From positions 40,678,120-40,705,566 of the forward strand of contig CM044500.1 in assembly GCA_024364805.1 (NCBI GenBank): a DNA stretch of 27,447 bases, in the 5' to 3' direction. Position numbers and translations under genes: made by a program. The notes below the pieces were generated by a model. The model saw nothing but the letters and a program-made list of their open reading frames with translations. It was not told the origin of the DNA and did not search any database. Of this stretch, positions 1 through 8,760 are shown one piece after another (position 1 is the stretch's first letter; each line of letters begins with the position of its first letter). The stretch is from Euprymna scolopes (lineage: Eukaryota > Mollusca > Cephalopoda > Sepiida > Sepiolidae).

Positions 1-240
1 TGCTAACTTAGATAAATACTTTTGCAGTTTTAATAAAAGAATCACAATAATATCAGAGCCTCTCCATTTATGCTGAACATCTACAGAATGCCAACATCAA
101 TATATTACATATGAGTCCCCTGTGGAATTTCCACAGGTCCCGCTACTGATTATTAATATAATAATAATATAAAATGTAATTTCTCATTGTTAATACTATA
201 GAGGATACTCGATATTAGCAATAGAGCATAGCTTAATTGA
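1..240. other. AT-rich DNA, nothing recognised
   Basis: This stretch has no plausible coding frame and no repeat that I can match elsewhere in the window. A short ATA/ATT-rich run lies near 150-175. Confidence 0.5.
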
Positions 241-600
241 TTTGTTTTATGGCATATCAACTCGGGTATTTGATGTCGAATCCAGTCATTTTGGAAATAA
301 TTTTTATGCCTCGTGTATTTTATATCTTCAGATATTTATTCCTGGCGTTTCATTTGCTTGCTTTGTTTTATGGCATGCAAACCCTTTTCAGGTCATTTAA
401 TGCCGAATCCAGTCATCTTGAAAAATGTTTTTTTTATGCTTTAAGTTCTTTATTCATAGTTTGGTTGGTTTGCTTTCTGGCATATCAACCCTTTCTGAAG
501 TTATCCAATGCCAAATTCAGTGATTTTGGAAAAAGGTTTTATGCTTCAAGTATTTCATATCTTCAAATATTTGTTCATGGTGTTTGGTTTGTTTGTTTTG
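241..600 (+). repeat. Tandem array of a ~120 bp repeat (three units plus the start of a fourth)
   Basis: Units begin at about 241, 362, 469 and 592, each opening with a T-rich lead into TGGCAT. Each then carries a core resembling AATGCCGAATCCAGTGATTT, a T-rich stretch with TTTTATGC, and TATCTTCAAATATTTGTTCA. Spacings are about 121, 107 and 123 bp, so the units have diverged by indels. Single units recur in reverse orientation at 4952-5100 and 19793-19893, so the family is both tandem and dispersed. A 201-codon frame covers this block (237-842), but the units change reading frame from one to the next and the protein is low complexity, so I do not treat it as a gene. Confidence 0.8.
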
Positions 601-1036
601 TAGAGCAATATTGTTGGTTTTTCTTTTTGACTTTGCAGAACATAACTGAGTTTCGTAAAGAGAAAGAAAAAATAACAATGACACCAATGTTTGGGGCATT
701 TAAGTCAGCTGATATCTTCAGACAGCCTGAGCTGATAGCACGAACTAAAAGTGCAAAAGAAATATATTGTTTAATTGTGAACACAGATTTGTTTAATTTA
801 GAAATCCAGATAAAAAGATTAAAAAAAAAAAATTTTTTTTAAAAAAACAGGCTCCTTCAGTCTTTGACAGACAATGGATACCCACGAAGGGTTGCCTACA
901 TGTGAAATTTTTTGTGGCAGGAGGTGCACAATCTCCAACCACACCTCTCCTGAGACGACATTGTTAAATACCAGTGGCAAGTAAAGTGTATATACAAGAC
1001 GACTGGAAACAAATGCCGAGATAAGTGGAGAGTACA
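601..1036. other. Unassigned flank beside a 5S-like segment
   Basis: AT-rich to about 850, with an A-run then T-run near 819-846, then more balanced sequence from 850 to 1036. Read on the minus strand this is the DNA following the 5S-like segment. I could not match it to the DNA following the other two 5S-like copies, so it may be unrelated flank or a 3' body that has diverged beyond recognition. Confidence 0.4.
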
Positions 1037-1141
1037 TACAGTGCCTAGAATTCCCAAATGGTTACCCATCTGGTACTACCAGGCTCAAAGTTGCTTAACT
1101 TTGGTGATCTAATGAGAACCGGTATGTCAACGTGATTATGC
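1037..1141 (-). pseudogene. 5S rRNA-derived sequence, copy A
   Basis: On the minus strand this reads through the 5S rRNA order: ATCACGTTGA, then CCGGTTCTC, GATCACCAAAGTTAAGCAAC, GCCTGGTAGTACC, GATGGGTAACC, TTGGGAATTC and a closing GCACTGTA. These correspond to the 5S 5' domain, the A-box and C-box of the internal promoter, and the 3' end. It carries many substitutions compared with the mollusc 5S that I recall, so it is a derived copy and not a working rRNA gene. On the minus strand, a 240 bp foldback and then LINE coding sequence lie immediately upstream (higher coordinates). It could be an independent 5S pseudogene, a 5S-headed SINE, or a module carried by the LINE; the shared flanks of copies B and C favour the last. 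Confidence 0.8.
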
Positions 1142-1160
1142 AATACAGAAACCAGATATC

Positions 1161-1400
1161 TCGCTGCTCGACTTCCCAGACAAGTTGAGACAAATAAATT
1201 TATAACAGAAAAGATTTGCCTTACTTGTAAACGGTGCTAAAAAGACACATATTGCAATTAAAAAGTAAAAAATAAAACAATTCTTATTCGTCTAAGAAAC
1301 GATCGTATGCCTAATCGTTGTTGTTCTTGAATGCTTGGAACTTGTATAAACAATGTTATAAATTTATTTGTCTCAACTTGTCTGGAAAGTCGAGCAGCGA
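1161..1400. repeat. Foldback with 47 bp inverted repeats
   Basis: The left arm (1161-1207, starting TCGCTGCTCGACTTCCCAGA) and right arm (1354-1400) are reverse complements at 46 of 47 positions, around a 146 bp spacer. Compared with the related locus at 20050-20160, this block takes the place of about 95 bp between the LINE C-terminus and the 5S-like segment. It could be an inserted MITE-like or foldback element, or a local inverted duplication. Flanks read GATATC on the left and TATTA on the right, so I see no clean target-site duplication. The arms are far less diverged than the surrounding sequence, which suggests a recent origin or gene conversion. Confidence 0.8.
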
Positions 1401-1745
1401 TATTACATTTAAACTTGTGCAGTGTAGTAGTCAGGAAACAGGGAGAGAATTCCAAAGTCTAGCAGTCCAAAGGAAGAAACTTCTAGAATAGAAGACTTTC
1501 CAGCATCTAGAGACCTCAGCAATGAAGAGGTGAGATTTTGCTGCTTGTCGTGTTAGCGAGGAGTATGTATGTTAAGGAGGCATAATTACTAGGAATTCTT
1601 CAGATCATATTCCATTAAAATACTTGTAAAACAGGCACAAGGATACAACATTATGGTGATGAAACATAGGTTAGAGCTTGGCTGATGGTTCGAGACCTAT
1701 TAAATTTGAGACTCTTTTTGGAACCCTGTCTAAGAAGGAAAGACT
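1401..1745 (-). pseudogene. 3' coding end of a Jockey/CR1-group LINE (RT C-terminus), decayed
   Basis: Minus-strand translation gives, across several frames, the conserved tail of this LINE group: a PKRVSNLIG segment, then HHHNVVSLCLFYKYFNG, then YSRSFF, ARLWNSLP and LHKFKCN. This is the region after the catalytic palm of reverse transcriptase, equivalent to LQPLSHRRDFASLSLLYHCF in the long copy at 15163-17890. Stops and frameshifts break it repeatedly, and nothing upstream of the DRVQKR-like segment remains. The paralogous fragment at 20155-20575 has the same order and orientation. It is a 5'-truncated, dead copy. Confidence 0.75.
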
Positions 1746-1774
1746 AGTGATTTAATAACCCAAAATTGATAGAC

Positions 1775-1895
1775 CATGACTGATGTTTTGACCAAGTTTG
1801 GTGACGATTGGTTATGCGATGCAGATGTTAAGCTGTGCACAAATAAAGTCAACCGAAAACATAACCTCCGCTTTTGAAGAGGTAATAATGACGAG
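1775..1895 (-). repeat. Dispersed 'GTTATGTTTT' repeat, short minus-strand copy
   Basis: On the minus strand this reads CATTATTACCTC, GGTTATGTTTTCGGTTGA and then, about 70 bp on, CACCAAACTTGGTCAAAA. It matches the opening ~120 bp of the plus-strand copies at 14332 and 10173. The GGTTATGTTTTCGGTTG core looks familiar from repeats scattered through many animal genomes, but that is recollection only. No coding potential is visible. Confidence 0.65.
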
Positions 1896-2413
1896 AAGGG
1901 AAAAACATAAAATTTACAGGCAAAAATCTAACAATTTCTGTTTTTAAATGGTCACATGCTAAATACAGACAAGGGTTATCCGTAAACAACAAAGAAAAGA
2001 AAATATATTGTTGGTGAATGAATCAGGATCATTAATGATCAGATGAAACATCGTTTCTTTTAGGGTTGATTTCCTCTGCCGTTGTCGCCCCCTTCCCTTC
2101 CCTCTTTCTTATTTCGTCTCATTATTTTGTTGTTAAAAGAGAAGGATGTAGTCAGCATCTGGCGAGCTGGATAAAGCCACTGGACATTTCCAATTAATTA
2201 GCGGAAATCATTGGAATTTCTCACACTTCTTATTCGCTGCCAAACATTTTGGAGATTTCATACATTTTTCGAATTTTGGATAAATCTATTAAATGTTTCT
2301 GATAAAGGGGGAAGAGTTGCTGTTTTCTGGGTCAGAATCCATCCATCTAACACCTATGATTGACTATTTTTTTTTTTTTACCTTGAAATAGTATTTTATA
2401 TATACATATATAT
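1896..2413. other. No recognisable feature
   Basis: Mixed AT-rich sequence with a pyrimidine-rich patch near 2085-2115 and a T-run near 2369-2380. No coherent frame or repeat match was found. Confidence 0.4.
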
Positions 2414-2478
2414 TAAGCTCCTTACATCAAATGACTTCATGCCTTGTCTGGAGTGCTTTCCATTTAAAAAAAAAAAGA
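2414..2478 (+). repeat. LINE 3' UTR tail ending in poly(A)
   Basis: The sequence GCTCCTTACATCAAATGACT, then TTCATGCCTTGTCTGGAGTG and a closing A-run at about 2465-2476, matches the 3' UTR that follows the LINE stop codon at 3769-3830. With no coding sequence before it and a terminal A-run, this looks like a severely 5'-truncated insertion of the same LINE family. Confidence 0.65.
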
Positions 2479-2604
2479 ATGTTGTATTATTTGGTTCAGT
2501 GATTGTTTGCCTCAGCAGAAACAATGGAGTTTTGTGCCTCAGATTAGTCCCATTACCAAATTGCAGCATCTGCTGTAATTGTGCAAGCCTATCCTGCATA
2601 GACA

Positions 2605-2700
2605 TCCTGGTTAATTACCTGAAGAAAGCCAGAGGATGAGTTGGTCGAAACGCAGTGAAACAACAAACAACTATGAAGATGAGGATAACAGTCCACAAAA
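2605..2700 (+). repeat. Dispersed repeat with CCTGAAGAAAGCCAGAGGAT core, copy 1
   Basis: The core CCTGAAGAAAGCCAGAGGAT is followed by GAGTTGGTCGAAACG, GTGAAACAA and ACTATGAAGATGAGGATAAC. A clear second copy lies at 4195-4290 and a weaker one at about 4075-4135. The combination CTGAAGAA ... CGAAACG ... GTGAAA resembles terminal sequences that I associate with Penelope-like retroelements, but I cannot confirm the family. Confidence 0.6.
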
Positions 2701-2723
2701 AGAATGAATACACAAAGATTCTT

Positions 2724-2815
2724 AAGTTCGACAAGAGATGCCTGAAGAAGGTCGAAAGTTACATCGATTAAAACGTTGTAAACTCAAAATGAGAGCAATA
2801 ATTCAAATAATCAAA
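2724..2815 (-). repeat. Dispersed repeat with ACCTTCTTCAGG-type end, minus-strand copy
   Basis: On the minus strand it reads GCTCTCATTTTGAG, then CAACGTTTTAATCGATGTAA, CGACCTTCTTCAGG and CTTGTCGAACT. It is the counterpart of the plus-strand copies at 9780-9865 and 13395-13520. Its other strand carries CTGAAGAAGGTCG followed by AAACGTTGTAAA, an arrangement close to the neighbouring 2605-2700 repeat, so the two families may have related ends. Confidence 0.6.
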
Positions 2816-2879
2816 ATTTCTTATTTAACATGTGATGATTGTTGGCAATAAATGGTAAAATAATCATCATCTATTTTAC

Positions 2880-3240
2880 CTGCTGGCATGTGTTGGATGG
2901 CTTTTAGAAATTGACTTTCAAACTAACCTATCTCTGACCAGGTATTTATTTAGTCCTCTTTCTCTTAAGTCTATTGTTTTTCTTGGCTTGCTATCTGTGC
3001 ATTTACCCTGCTACCTCAACTGTTCTACATATACTAACTAAAGAACTATCACTGATTCTTTCAACATAACCATACCATTGAAGTCTTCTGTTCTGCATAC
3101 ATCTTCCTATACTGTCCAGGTTTAATCTTCCTCTGAGGTCATCGGATCTAAGCCTGTCTTCAAGACTCCAGTCACACATACATAGTATTCTTATATCACT
3201 TCTCTCTATTCTTTCTTATTGCTTACATATTTTCAAAAAA
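2880..3240 (-). pseudogene. RTE-like LINE fragment (C-terminus of reverse transcriptase)
   Basis: The minus strand translates to the C-terminal tail of an endonuclease/reverse transcriptase: DLRGRLNLDSIGRCMQNRRL, then QWYGYVERI and CRTVEVAG, followed in broken frame by a degraded R-K-T-W-like stretch. The same order is found at 24066-24640. I recall this protein as an RTE-type LINE common in molluscs and cnidarians, but I am unsure of the clade. Endonuclease and catalytic YADD parts are absent, so this is a 5'-truncated, dead copy. Confidence 0.7.
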
Positions 3241-3540
3241 CTGAAAATGTAGTCAATGAACAAGTGTAATTCATATTTACATCAAATGGTTTGCTCTCAT
3301 TAAACCGAAATGTCATGCACAAACTTTTATGACTGTCCAATATGATAGACAGAACAAAATAAACGCCATCAGCAGACAACCATTTGACCTAGTTTCAGTG
3401 CTGTTTTTTGAACAGTAAAAATGAAAAATTTAATTTCTAGTGATCGGAGGTGAATGAATATTGCATTTTTTTTTTTTGACATTAACTACTCCAGGATCAT
3501 ACTGAATCAGAATATGTACAGTTTGTAAGGGTAACTACTT
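3241..3540. other. No recognisable feature
   Basis: AT-rich sequence with a short T-run near 3466-3477. No coherent coding frame or repeat match. Confidence 0.4.
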
Positions 3541-3835
3541 CTTTTGTTCCAGGTCATTTGACTTGGTCTTGTGATCTCCATCAATTCGCTGTTTTGATAA
3601 CTCATTGTAACACAGCTTCTTATTCCAGTAGTTTCTTTACAAGAACTATAGGTTTATGGAACTCTCTTGATGTCGACAGTCTTCCTTCTATCTCTAGTCT
3701 TGGTATTTTTTTCAAGACGAAGGCCAATAGGCATCTCTTATCTTTGCAATAATCATCTTTCATTCTTGTTAGCTCCTTACATCAAGTGGCTTCATGTCTT
3801 GTCTGGAGTGAGTTCCATTAAAACAAACTTTGCAA
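3541..3835 (+). pseudogene. LINE 3' end: RT C-terminal tail plus 3' UTR
   Basis: A frame from 3558 to 3752 encodes the last ~60 residues of a Jockey/CR1-group LINE protein: SYSSSFFTRTIGLWNSLDVD, then LPSISSLGIFFKTKANRHLL, ending in SLQ and a stop. The pattern 'S-F-x-R-T-x-LWNSL ... F-K-x-x-x-NRHL' marks the extreme C-terminus of this LINE group. The 3' UTR (3769-3830) begins GCTCCTTACATCAAGTGGCT and matches the poly(A)-tailed fragment at 2414-2478. The upstream reverse transcriptase is missing, so it is 5'-truncated. Confidence 0.75.
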
Positions 3836-4194
3836 ATTTCTGAATAATCCAAATAGTCTGTGAGTGAAGACAGTTACCACAAGAGAAGTGTCTTAAAGGC
3901 ATGCTTCAGGAGGAATGAGAAGAGGATAGACCAGCAGTGGAGGGAGTGGGGAGTATATTGACTGCAACAGAACTCTTGCAACCAGACACCACCTAGATCT
4001 GTGGCCTGTGATGCAGTAAATAAAGGCGTTGAGTCTCTACAGTTCCAGGTGAGCATTGTCTGAAGATAGCCATTTCAATCTTACCCAAGCATGCGAGAGG
4101 ATTAGTTGACCAAAATGTGAGGAGACAAAAACTATGGAAGGCAGTAATGTCTAGGGAATAGTTATAAGACTCAACATTCCTATCCAGTTATGGA
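3836..4194. other. Weakly repetitive stretch
   Basis: Mostly unassigned. A segment at about 4075-4135 (AGAGGATTAGTTGACCAAAA, then GACAAAAACTATG) looks like a decayed copy of the 2605-2700 repeat. No gene is visible. Confidence 0.4.
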
Positions 4195-4290
4195 AAATCA
4201 CCTAAAGAAAAGCAGAGGATGAGTTAGCCGAAACATGGTGAAACAACTATAACTATGCAAATGAGGATAACAGTTTGCAAAAGGAATGAA
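4195..4290 (+). repeat. Dispersed CCTGAAGAAAGCCAGAGGAT repeat, copy 2
   Basis: Reads CACCTAAAGAAAAGCAGAGG, GAGTTAGCCGAAACATGGTG, then AACTATGCAAATGAGGATAA. It aligns with 2605-2700 along its whole length, with scattered substitutions that include likely CpG decay (CGAAACATGG for CGAAACGTGG). Confidence 0.6.
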
Positions 4291-4394
4291 TGTACAAATT
4301 ATGGAATCTCATCTCAAAAGATTTTTAAAAAATAAATAAAAATTGAAAATCTTTCTACCAAATTCTGGAATTTGCACATTTTTTTTTCTCAAAC

Positions 4395-4562
4395 AGACCT
4401 CTTTATTTAATCCACAGGGTTAATATGATCTCATTCTATCAGCCATGACTTGGGCAGGAAGACCTAATTAATTCGCAATATTTTGAGTGTTGCCTGCACT
4501 GAGGATTGAACTTTCAACCTCCACAAGAGTGTAACTTCACCAAGTACAGCATACAGCCAATT
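4395..4562 (-). repeat. tRNA-derived SINE, copy 1
   Basis: On the minus strand the head reads TTGGTGAAGTTACACTCTTG then AAAGTTCAATCCTCAGTG, which fits a tRNA gene from the D-arm to the T-arm; AGTTCAATCC resembles a pol III B-box (GGTTCGANTCC). The body is GCGAATTAATTAGGTCTTCC, then CAAGTCATGGCTGATAGAAT, and it closes with GATTAAATAAAG. The copy at 13530-13690 shares head, body and tail in the same order, which shows a real family. The exact ends and family name are not known to me. Confidence 0.75.
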
Positions 4563-4950
4563 CTATTATGAATTTTTGGGAACCTTAAATGATATAACAA
4601 TCCAAACCATCATTCCTCATCTCGTAAATTCAGAAACATAAGAAAATCCAAAGACGTTTCCAGTATTATGATGATGATCATGATGACTGTTTCTGAAAAA
4701 CCATCTTCTATTACACAAAGTATTTCTATCTGTCTATCTTTGTATCTGGCCAAAATTCAGAAACTATATAAGATACACCTCTTACTGATCTGGTGCTATC
4801 AGATCAAGCTGTCTGAAGATGTCGGCCTCCTGATCTAAAATGCACCAAAGATTGATATTATTGTTTTGTTTTTTTTCCTTTTCTTTTGCAAAACTCAATC
4901 ATGTTTTGTAAAATAAAAAATTAAAAAAAATTTCCCCTCTACAAAACAAA
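4563..4950. other. AT-rich DNA, nothing recognised
   Basis: Contains short simple runs (ATGATGATCATGATGA near 4669; TATCTGTCTATCTTTGTATC near 4727) and A/T homopolymers near 4860-4930. No gene or matched repeat. Confidence 0.4.
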
Positions 4951-4951
4951 A

Positions 4952-5100
4952 CACCTTGATAAAATATTTGAAGATATAAAGAACTTGAAGGATAAAAACT
5001 TTTTCAACAATTACTGGATTCAGCATTAAAAATAATCCGAAAAGAATTGATAATTTAATTACTGGCTACAAGAGATGCCATAAAATAAAACAACCAAACC
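4952..5100 (-). repeat. Single dispersed copy of the ~120 bp repeat unit
   Basis: On the minus strand it reads TTTTATTTTATGGCATCTCT, then AATGCTGAATCCAGTAATTG and TTCAAGTTCTTTATATCTTC. It follows the unit at 241-600, with about 30 bp extra between the TGGCAT lead and the TTCGGATT segment. Confidence 0.7.
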
Positions 5101-5785
5101 ACCACCACCCGATTATTTAAAAATGTTTAATATTAATTGTGTCAGACTAAGTAACTTTATAAATATAATATAACTATAATAATAATGTAGCTAAACTTAT
5201 TATTATATTGTTAATAATAATCGGTATGACAATGACAAGTGTAAATTAGCTAGTCAAGCGAAATTTAATCTGTTAGCTCAAATGCTATTTGTGTCTAACT
5301 TTTGGTGGTTACAATAATAAAATAATTTAATATTTATTCAATCTAGATCACTAGAGACCGAATAAGCACAGAAAAACACAAATGAAACTACGTCAAACAC
5401 TCGGCTCCAAATGAAGTATTCTCTTTGTTTCTTCCCTTCTTTTTTCTATTATATTGAAGCAGTTGCAAATATATGACATGAATTAGAGAGCAAGAGGGAG
5501 GGGGGGCAGTTAAAAAGAGAAGTATGTTCAAACATGATATGACTAAGGAATTTTTTAATGGGTTTTCAATACTCAGAATCCTAAGCAACACTGGATATCC
5601 CTGCTAGTTCAAAATAAAATAGAAGAAATTATAAGTGAGTGTAGCGATAGAGACGAAAACTAACACATACCATCTTCAAAGAATATTAGATGTTTCACAT
5701 GTATGACAACCATTTTCCAAAGAACTTGTGTTTATAATGGCAGGTTTTAACTGACTTTTAAAAAGATGGCTTTTAAAAAGGGATA
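5101..5785. other. AT-rich DNA, nothing recognised
   Basis: Strongly AT-rich, with many TAATAA runs around 5155-5225 and a G-run near 5500-5507. A 67-codon minus-strand frame at 5388-5591 has no recognisable features. Confidence 0.4.
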
Positions 5786-5960
5786 AAATGCAGATGAGTT
5801 GGAATTTTAACAACTCAGAGAAAACATTGATGTTAGAAATTTTGTCAGTGTTGTTATGGTGTTAGATGAACAGAAGTTTCTTCTGAAGTTTGGACCGCCA
5901 TTGTGACCTTATTGCGGCTACAATAGATTTACATAAATCTTTGTTTCTGAAAGCTAACTG
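5786..5960 (+). repeat. Dispersed repeat pair, first member
   Basis: Contains TGTTAGAAATTTTGTCAGTG, then AAGTTTGGACCGCCATTGTG, ACCTTATTGCGGCTACAATA and GATTTACATAAATCTTTGTT. It aligns with 6180-6345 at moderate identity. A putative Helitron 3' end (6117-6146) sits between the two members. Confidence 0.6.
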
Positions 5961-6116
5961 AGAAAAATTGGTTATAGTTTTATGATTATTTGGTTCAATC
6001 AATAATTTAATGATATTGTATTAATTTAACTTTCAAAATCGTATTGAATAAAATTATAATTTGGTAAAAAAAAAAAAAAATAGTATAGTTTAAAAAATAA
6101 ATGAAAGTAAAATGAC

Positions 6117-6146
6117 TTTCGGGCAATGCCAGGTCGGGATAGCTAG
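6117..6146 (+). mobile_element. Possible Helitron 3' end, copy 1
   Basis: The sequence TTTCGGGCAATGCCAGGT then CGGGATAGCTAG contains a short GC-rich inverted repeat (GGC-AAT-GCC) followed about 13 bases later by CTAG and then T. Helitrons end in a GC-rich hairpin followed by CTRR, inserted before a host T. It aligns at about 20 of 29 positions with 7717-7745. The hairpin is weak in this copy, perhaps from CpG decay. I found no matching 5' TC end and no Rep/helicase gene. Confidence 0.35.
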
Positions 6147-6179
6147 TATGAAATATAGAAATAAATATAGAAAACTAAT

Positions 6180-6345
6180 AAAAATGTGGGAGTTGAATTT
6201 TAGACGGACATCTGAGAGTAAGCATTGTTGTTGGAAATTTGTCACTGTTACTATAGTGTGGATGATTATGAGTTCTAAAGTTTGGACCATCATTGTGACG
6301 TTATTACAGCTGCAAGAGATTTATCTACATCTTTCTTACACTTAG
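6180..6345 (+). repeat. Dispersed repeat pair, second member
   Basis: Contains TTGTTGGAAATTTGTCACTG, then AAGTTTGGACCATCATTGTG, ACGTTATTACAGCTGCAAGA and GATTTATCTACATCTTTCTT, matching 5786-5960. Open frames on both strands here (6112-6345 plus, 6090-6293 minus) look like chance. Confidence 0.6.
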
Positions 6346-6465
6346 ATGACAAGCATCCATTGTTTCACAGAGAAAAAAGATAAGTGACCAAGATGGGAAC
6401 TAAGAAAACAATATTACACAATTAAAGGAATAATCGTCTCAGGATGGGTAAAATTGATTCACTGA

Positions 6466-6720
6466 ACAGAACAGTTTTGCACCACTTTTATCTCCCTTTT
6501 GAGAGATTTAAATCAAGTTATAATCCTACTAAACCATATGTCTAGAATTCTTATTCTAATTTTGATCAAAATCCATTTCATGATTCTAGAAAATGTCTAA
6601 AATTTAAGGCTTAAGCTTAACTGGTCTTAAGAAATTTAAACCAAAGAATTCTTGCTTAATTAGTGACTTTATGATTATGGATAAAATTTCATGCAAATCT
6701 GAAATGTCTGAATAAGGATG
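6466..6720 (+). repeat. Dispersed repeat beginning CAGTTTTGCACCACTTTTAT, copy 1
   Basis: Shares CAGTTTTGCACCACTTTTAT, GTCTTAAGAA, and TTGCTTAATT followed by ATGGATAAAATTTCATGCAA with 22866-23055. No coding content. Confidence 0.55.
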
Positions 6721-7716
6721 GGGGGGGGATACTATACCCTCCCTAAAATACTTTTATATGCTACAAGAAAATTGAAATTGGGGGAATATTAATAATAGTA
6801 CCAATTATTACTATCTTACAAATATCTAAGATATCTAACTTTTCATGAAGGGCTTCCACCCACCTCTAAATTAAATTAAATAGTCAACAGTGCCCACCTA
6901 CATGCCTAGCAGCTATGCTGCAAAATTAATAATGATATAGGTAATAAGTTTATGAGAGAATCCTGTACTTATAAATATATAAACATTTATTTTTGAAACC
7001 TACAGAACATACACATATTATATCAGTAAATATGGGGCTTACTGTTAACATATTAATAAAATATCCGGGATCGTCGTACATCTTAATAATTTCAGGAGAA
7101 TCCACCTTCTTTAAAAAAAAAAATTAAAAAAAAAAAAATACAATAGCTGAACTATCTAATGGAATGGAAACATCCAAGATAGCTACAACTCTGATATATG
7201 TGAAACTTGCTCCAAACACTGTCTACAATTGAAGTTTTTCATACTCGCTTTCACCATTTCGGTTTTCTGCATTGCTACCATCCTTCATAAATACCTACTT
7301 ACTTATTTACTAGCAATGCTTAAAGCAAACTACTATTCTCTTTTATAATTATGTTGGAAGGAATTTAAGTTGAACCTAAATAGCATTAAAGCCGACAAAT
7401 CAAACTTGAATTTAACTATTCTATTTCCTTTTGTGATTGTTGTACCATGTTATCAACATTTAACTAACACACTTTGCTGTCATTTATTTTTTTTAATAAA
7501 TACTTTGATTCAGTAGTTTGCTAATATACAAGCATTTTTAAACTCCTAAACAGAAAAATCAGCTAAGGAGAAGAACTTTTGTTATTTCGATATGAATTAG
7601 CATTTTTTACTTGGTTTTTAGCGTGAGATACTGAACCTAAAAAACAAAAAAAAATTAAAAATAAGTGTGATATATAGAACAGAACTAATCACAGAACAAA
7701 TTAGAAGATAATATAT
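6721..7716. other. AT-rich DNA, nothing recognised
   Basis: Has a G-run at 6720-6728, and A-runs around 7111-7138 and 7640-7665. I found no coherent coding frame and no repeat matching other parts of the window. Confidence 0.4.
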
Positions 7717-7745
7717 CCCGGGCGACGCCTGATCGATAGAGCTAG
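7717..7745 (+). mobile_element. Possible Helitron 3' end, copy 2
   Basis: CCCGGGCGACGCCTGATC then GATAGAGCTAG has a GC-rich inverted repeat (GGGC-GAC-GCC) followed by CTAG and T. It is the clearer of the two candidates and is alignable with 6117-6146. No 5' end or Rep/helicase coding sequence was seen, so at best this marks non-autonomous elements. Confidence 0.4.
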
Positions 7746-8089
7746 TATTTCTTAAAACCATTTTCTTTTTATACTAAAAGATTAAAATAAATATATTTCC
7801 CCGTTTGAAAAAAAAATTAAACATTTCATTTTTAAAAGTGAATTTTATTTTAGAACTGGAGAGTGGTTGGATTTGGCAAAATTTAAAAGTGAACTGGTTG
7901 GTGCATGAGGAGAGGGGTGGAGGCCACACTGGCTGGCAATTAGACAAGAGCTGGAACAATCATGGGAAAAAGACATGAGATACTCTTGAAAAATCTGTGA
8001 GAAAAAGAATTTTGAAAGAAGTGAAGAAGAAAAAAATGTTATTTGTTTATGTGTTCAAAGGTCAACAATCAGAATCTAGAGTCTAATAG
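7746..8089. other. No recognisable feature
   Basis: AT-rich then purine-biased, leading into the simple-repeat block. No gene. Confidence 0.4.
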
Positions 8090-8299
8090 GAACAAGTGTG
8101 TGTGCGGGAGGGGGGGGGGTAAGAGAAACAAGAAAGAACAACAAATTTGAGAAAGAGATAGGAGGAGAAAAAGGTAAAGGAAAAGAGAAAAGGGGTATAT
8201 AGACAGAGTGTAGGCATGAAAAGAGAGGAAGAGTTATGGTGTGTGTGTGGAGTGGAGTGTATGTGAAGAGAGTGCATGTGTGTCTATGCATATGTATGA

Positions 8300-8343
<44 letters not shown>

Positions 8344-8760
8344 CAGAAAGAGAAATAATGTGTACATGAATAGAGAAAGAGAGGGGAGAGAGAGTGTGTG
8401 TGCGTATGTGTGTGTATGAAGAGAGAGAGAGTGTGTGTGTGTGCATGAAGAAATAAAATTCGTATGTATGAGGATAAAAATACAGAGAAAGAGAGAGAGA
8501 GAGAGTGAGTGTGTATGTACGGGAGATAGAGTGTGTGAAGTGAAAGAGAGAGTATGTGTGGTGTGTATATGAGAGAGAATATGGAAAGAAAGATATTGTG
8601 TGTACATGTGGACAGAGAAAAAAGTATATGTGTGCGGAAAGAGTATCAGTGTATGACAAAAGAGGGCAAGAAAGAGGAGGAGTCAAAAATATAGGGAGGA
8701 GGAGGATAAGAAGGAAAATGAAAAGAGTGAGAATGAGTGAAGCAAGACAAGAATCTAAAA
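8090..8760. repeat. GT/GA simple-repeat block, purine-rich on the plus strand
   Basis: The plus strand is almost free of C: interrupted (GT)n, (GA)n and A/G-rich sequence. The longest pure tract is (GT)n at about 8307-8341; (GA)n runs lie near 8378-8391 and 8488-8503. The minus strand therefore yields several long Ser/Thr/His/Leu-rich frames (up to 178 codons, 8234-8770), which are repeat translation and not genes. Confidence 0.9.

Noticed and set aside
237-842. 201-codon open frame on the plus strand
   Set aside because: It runs over a ~120 bp tandem repeat whose units are out of frame with one another; the product is low-complexity Phe/Leu/Lys-rich sequence.
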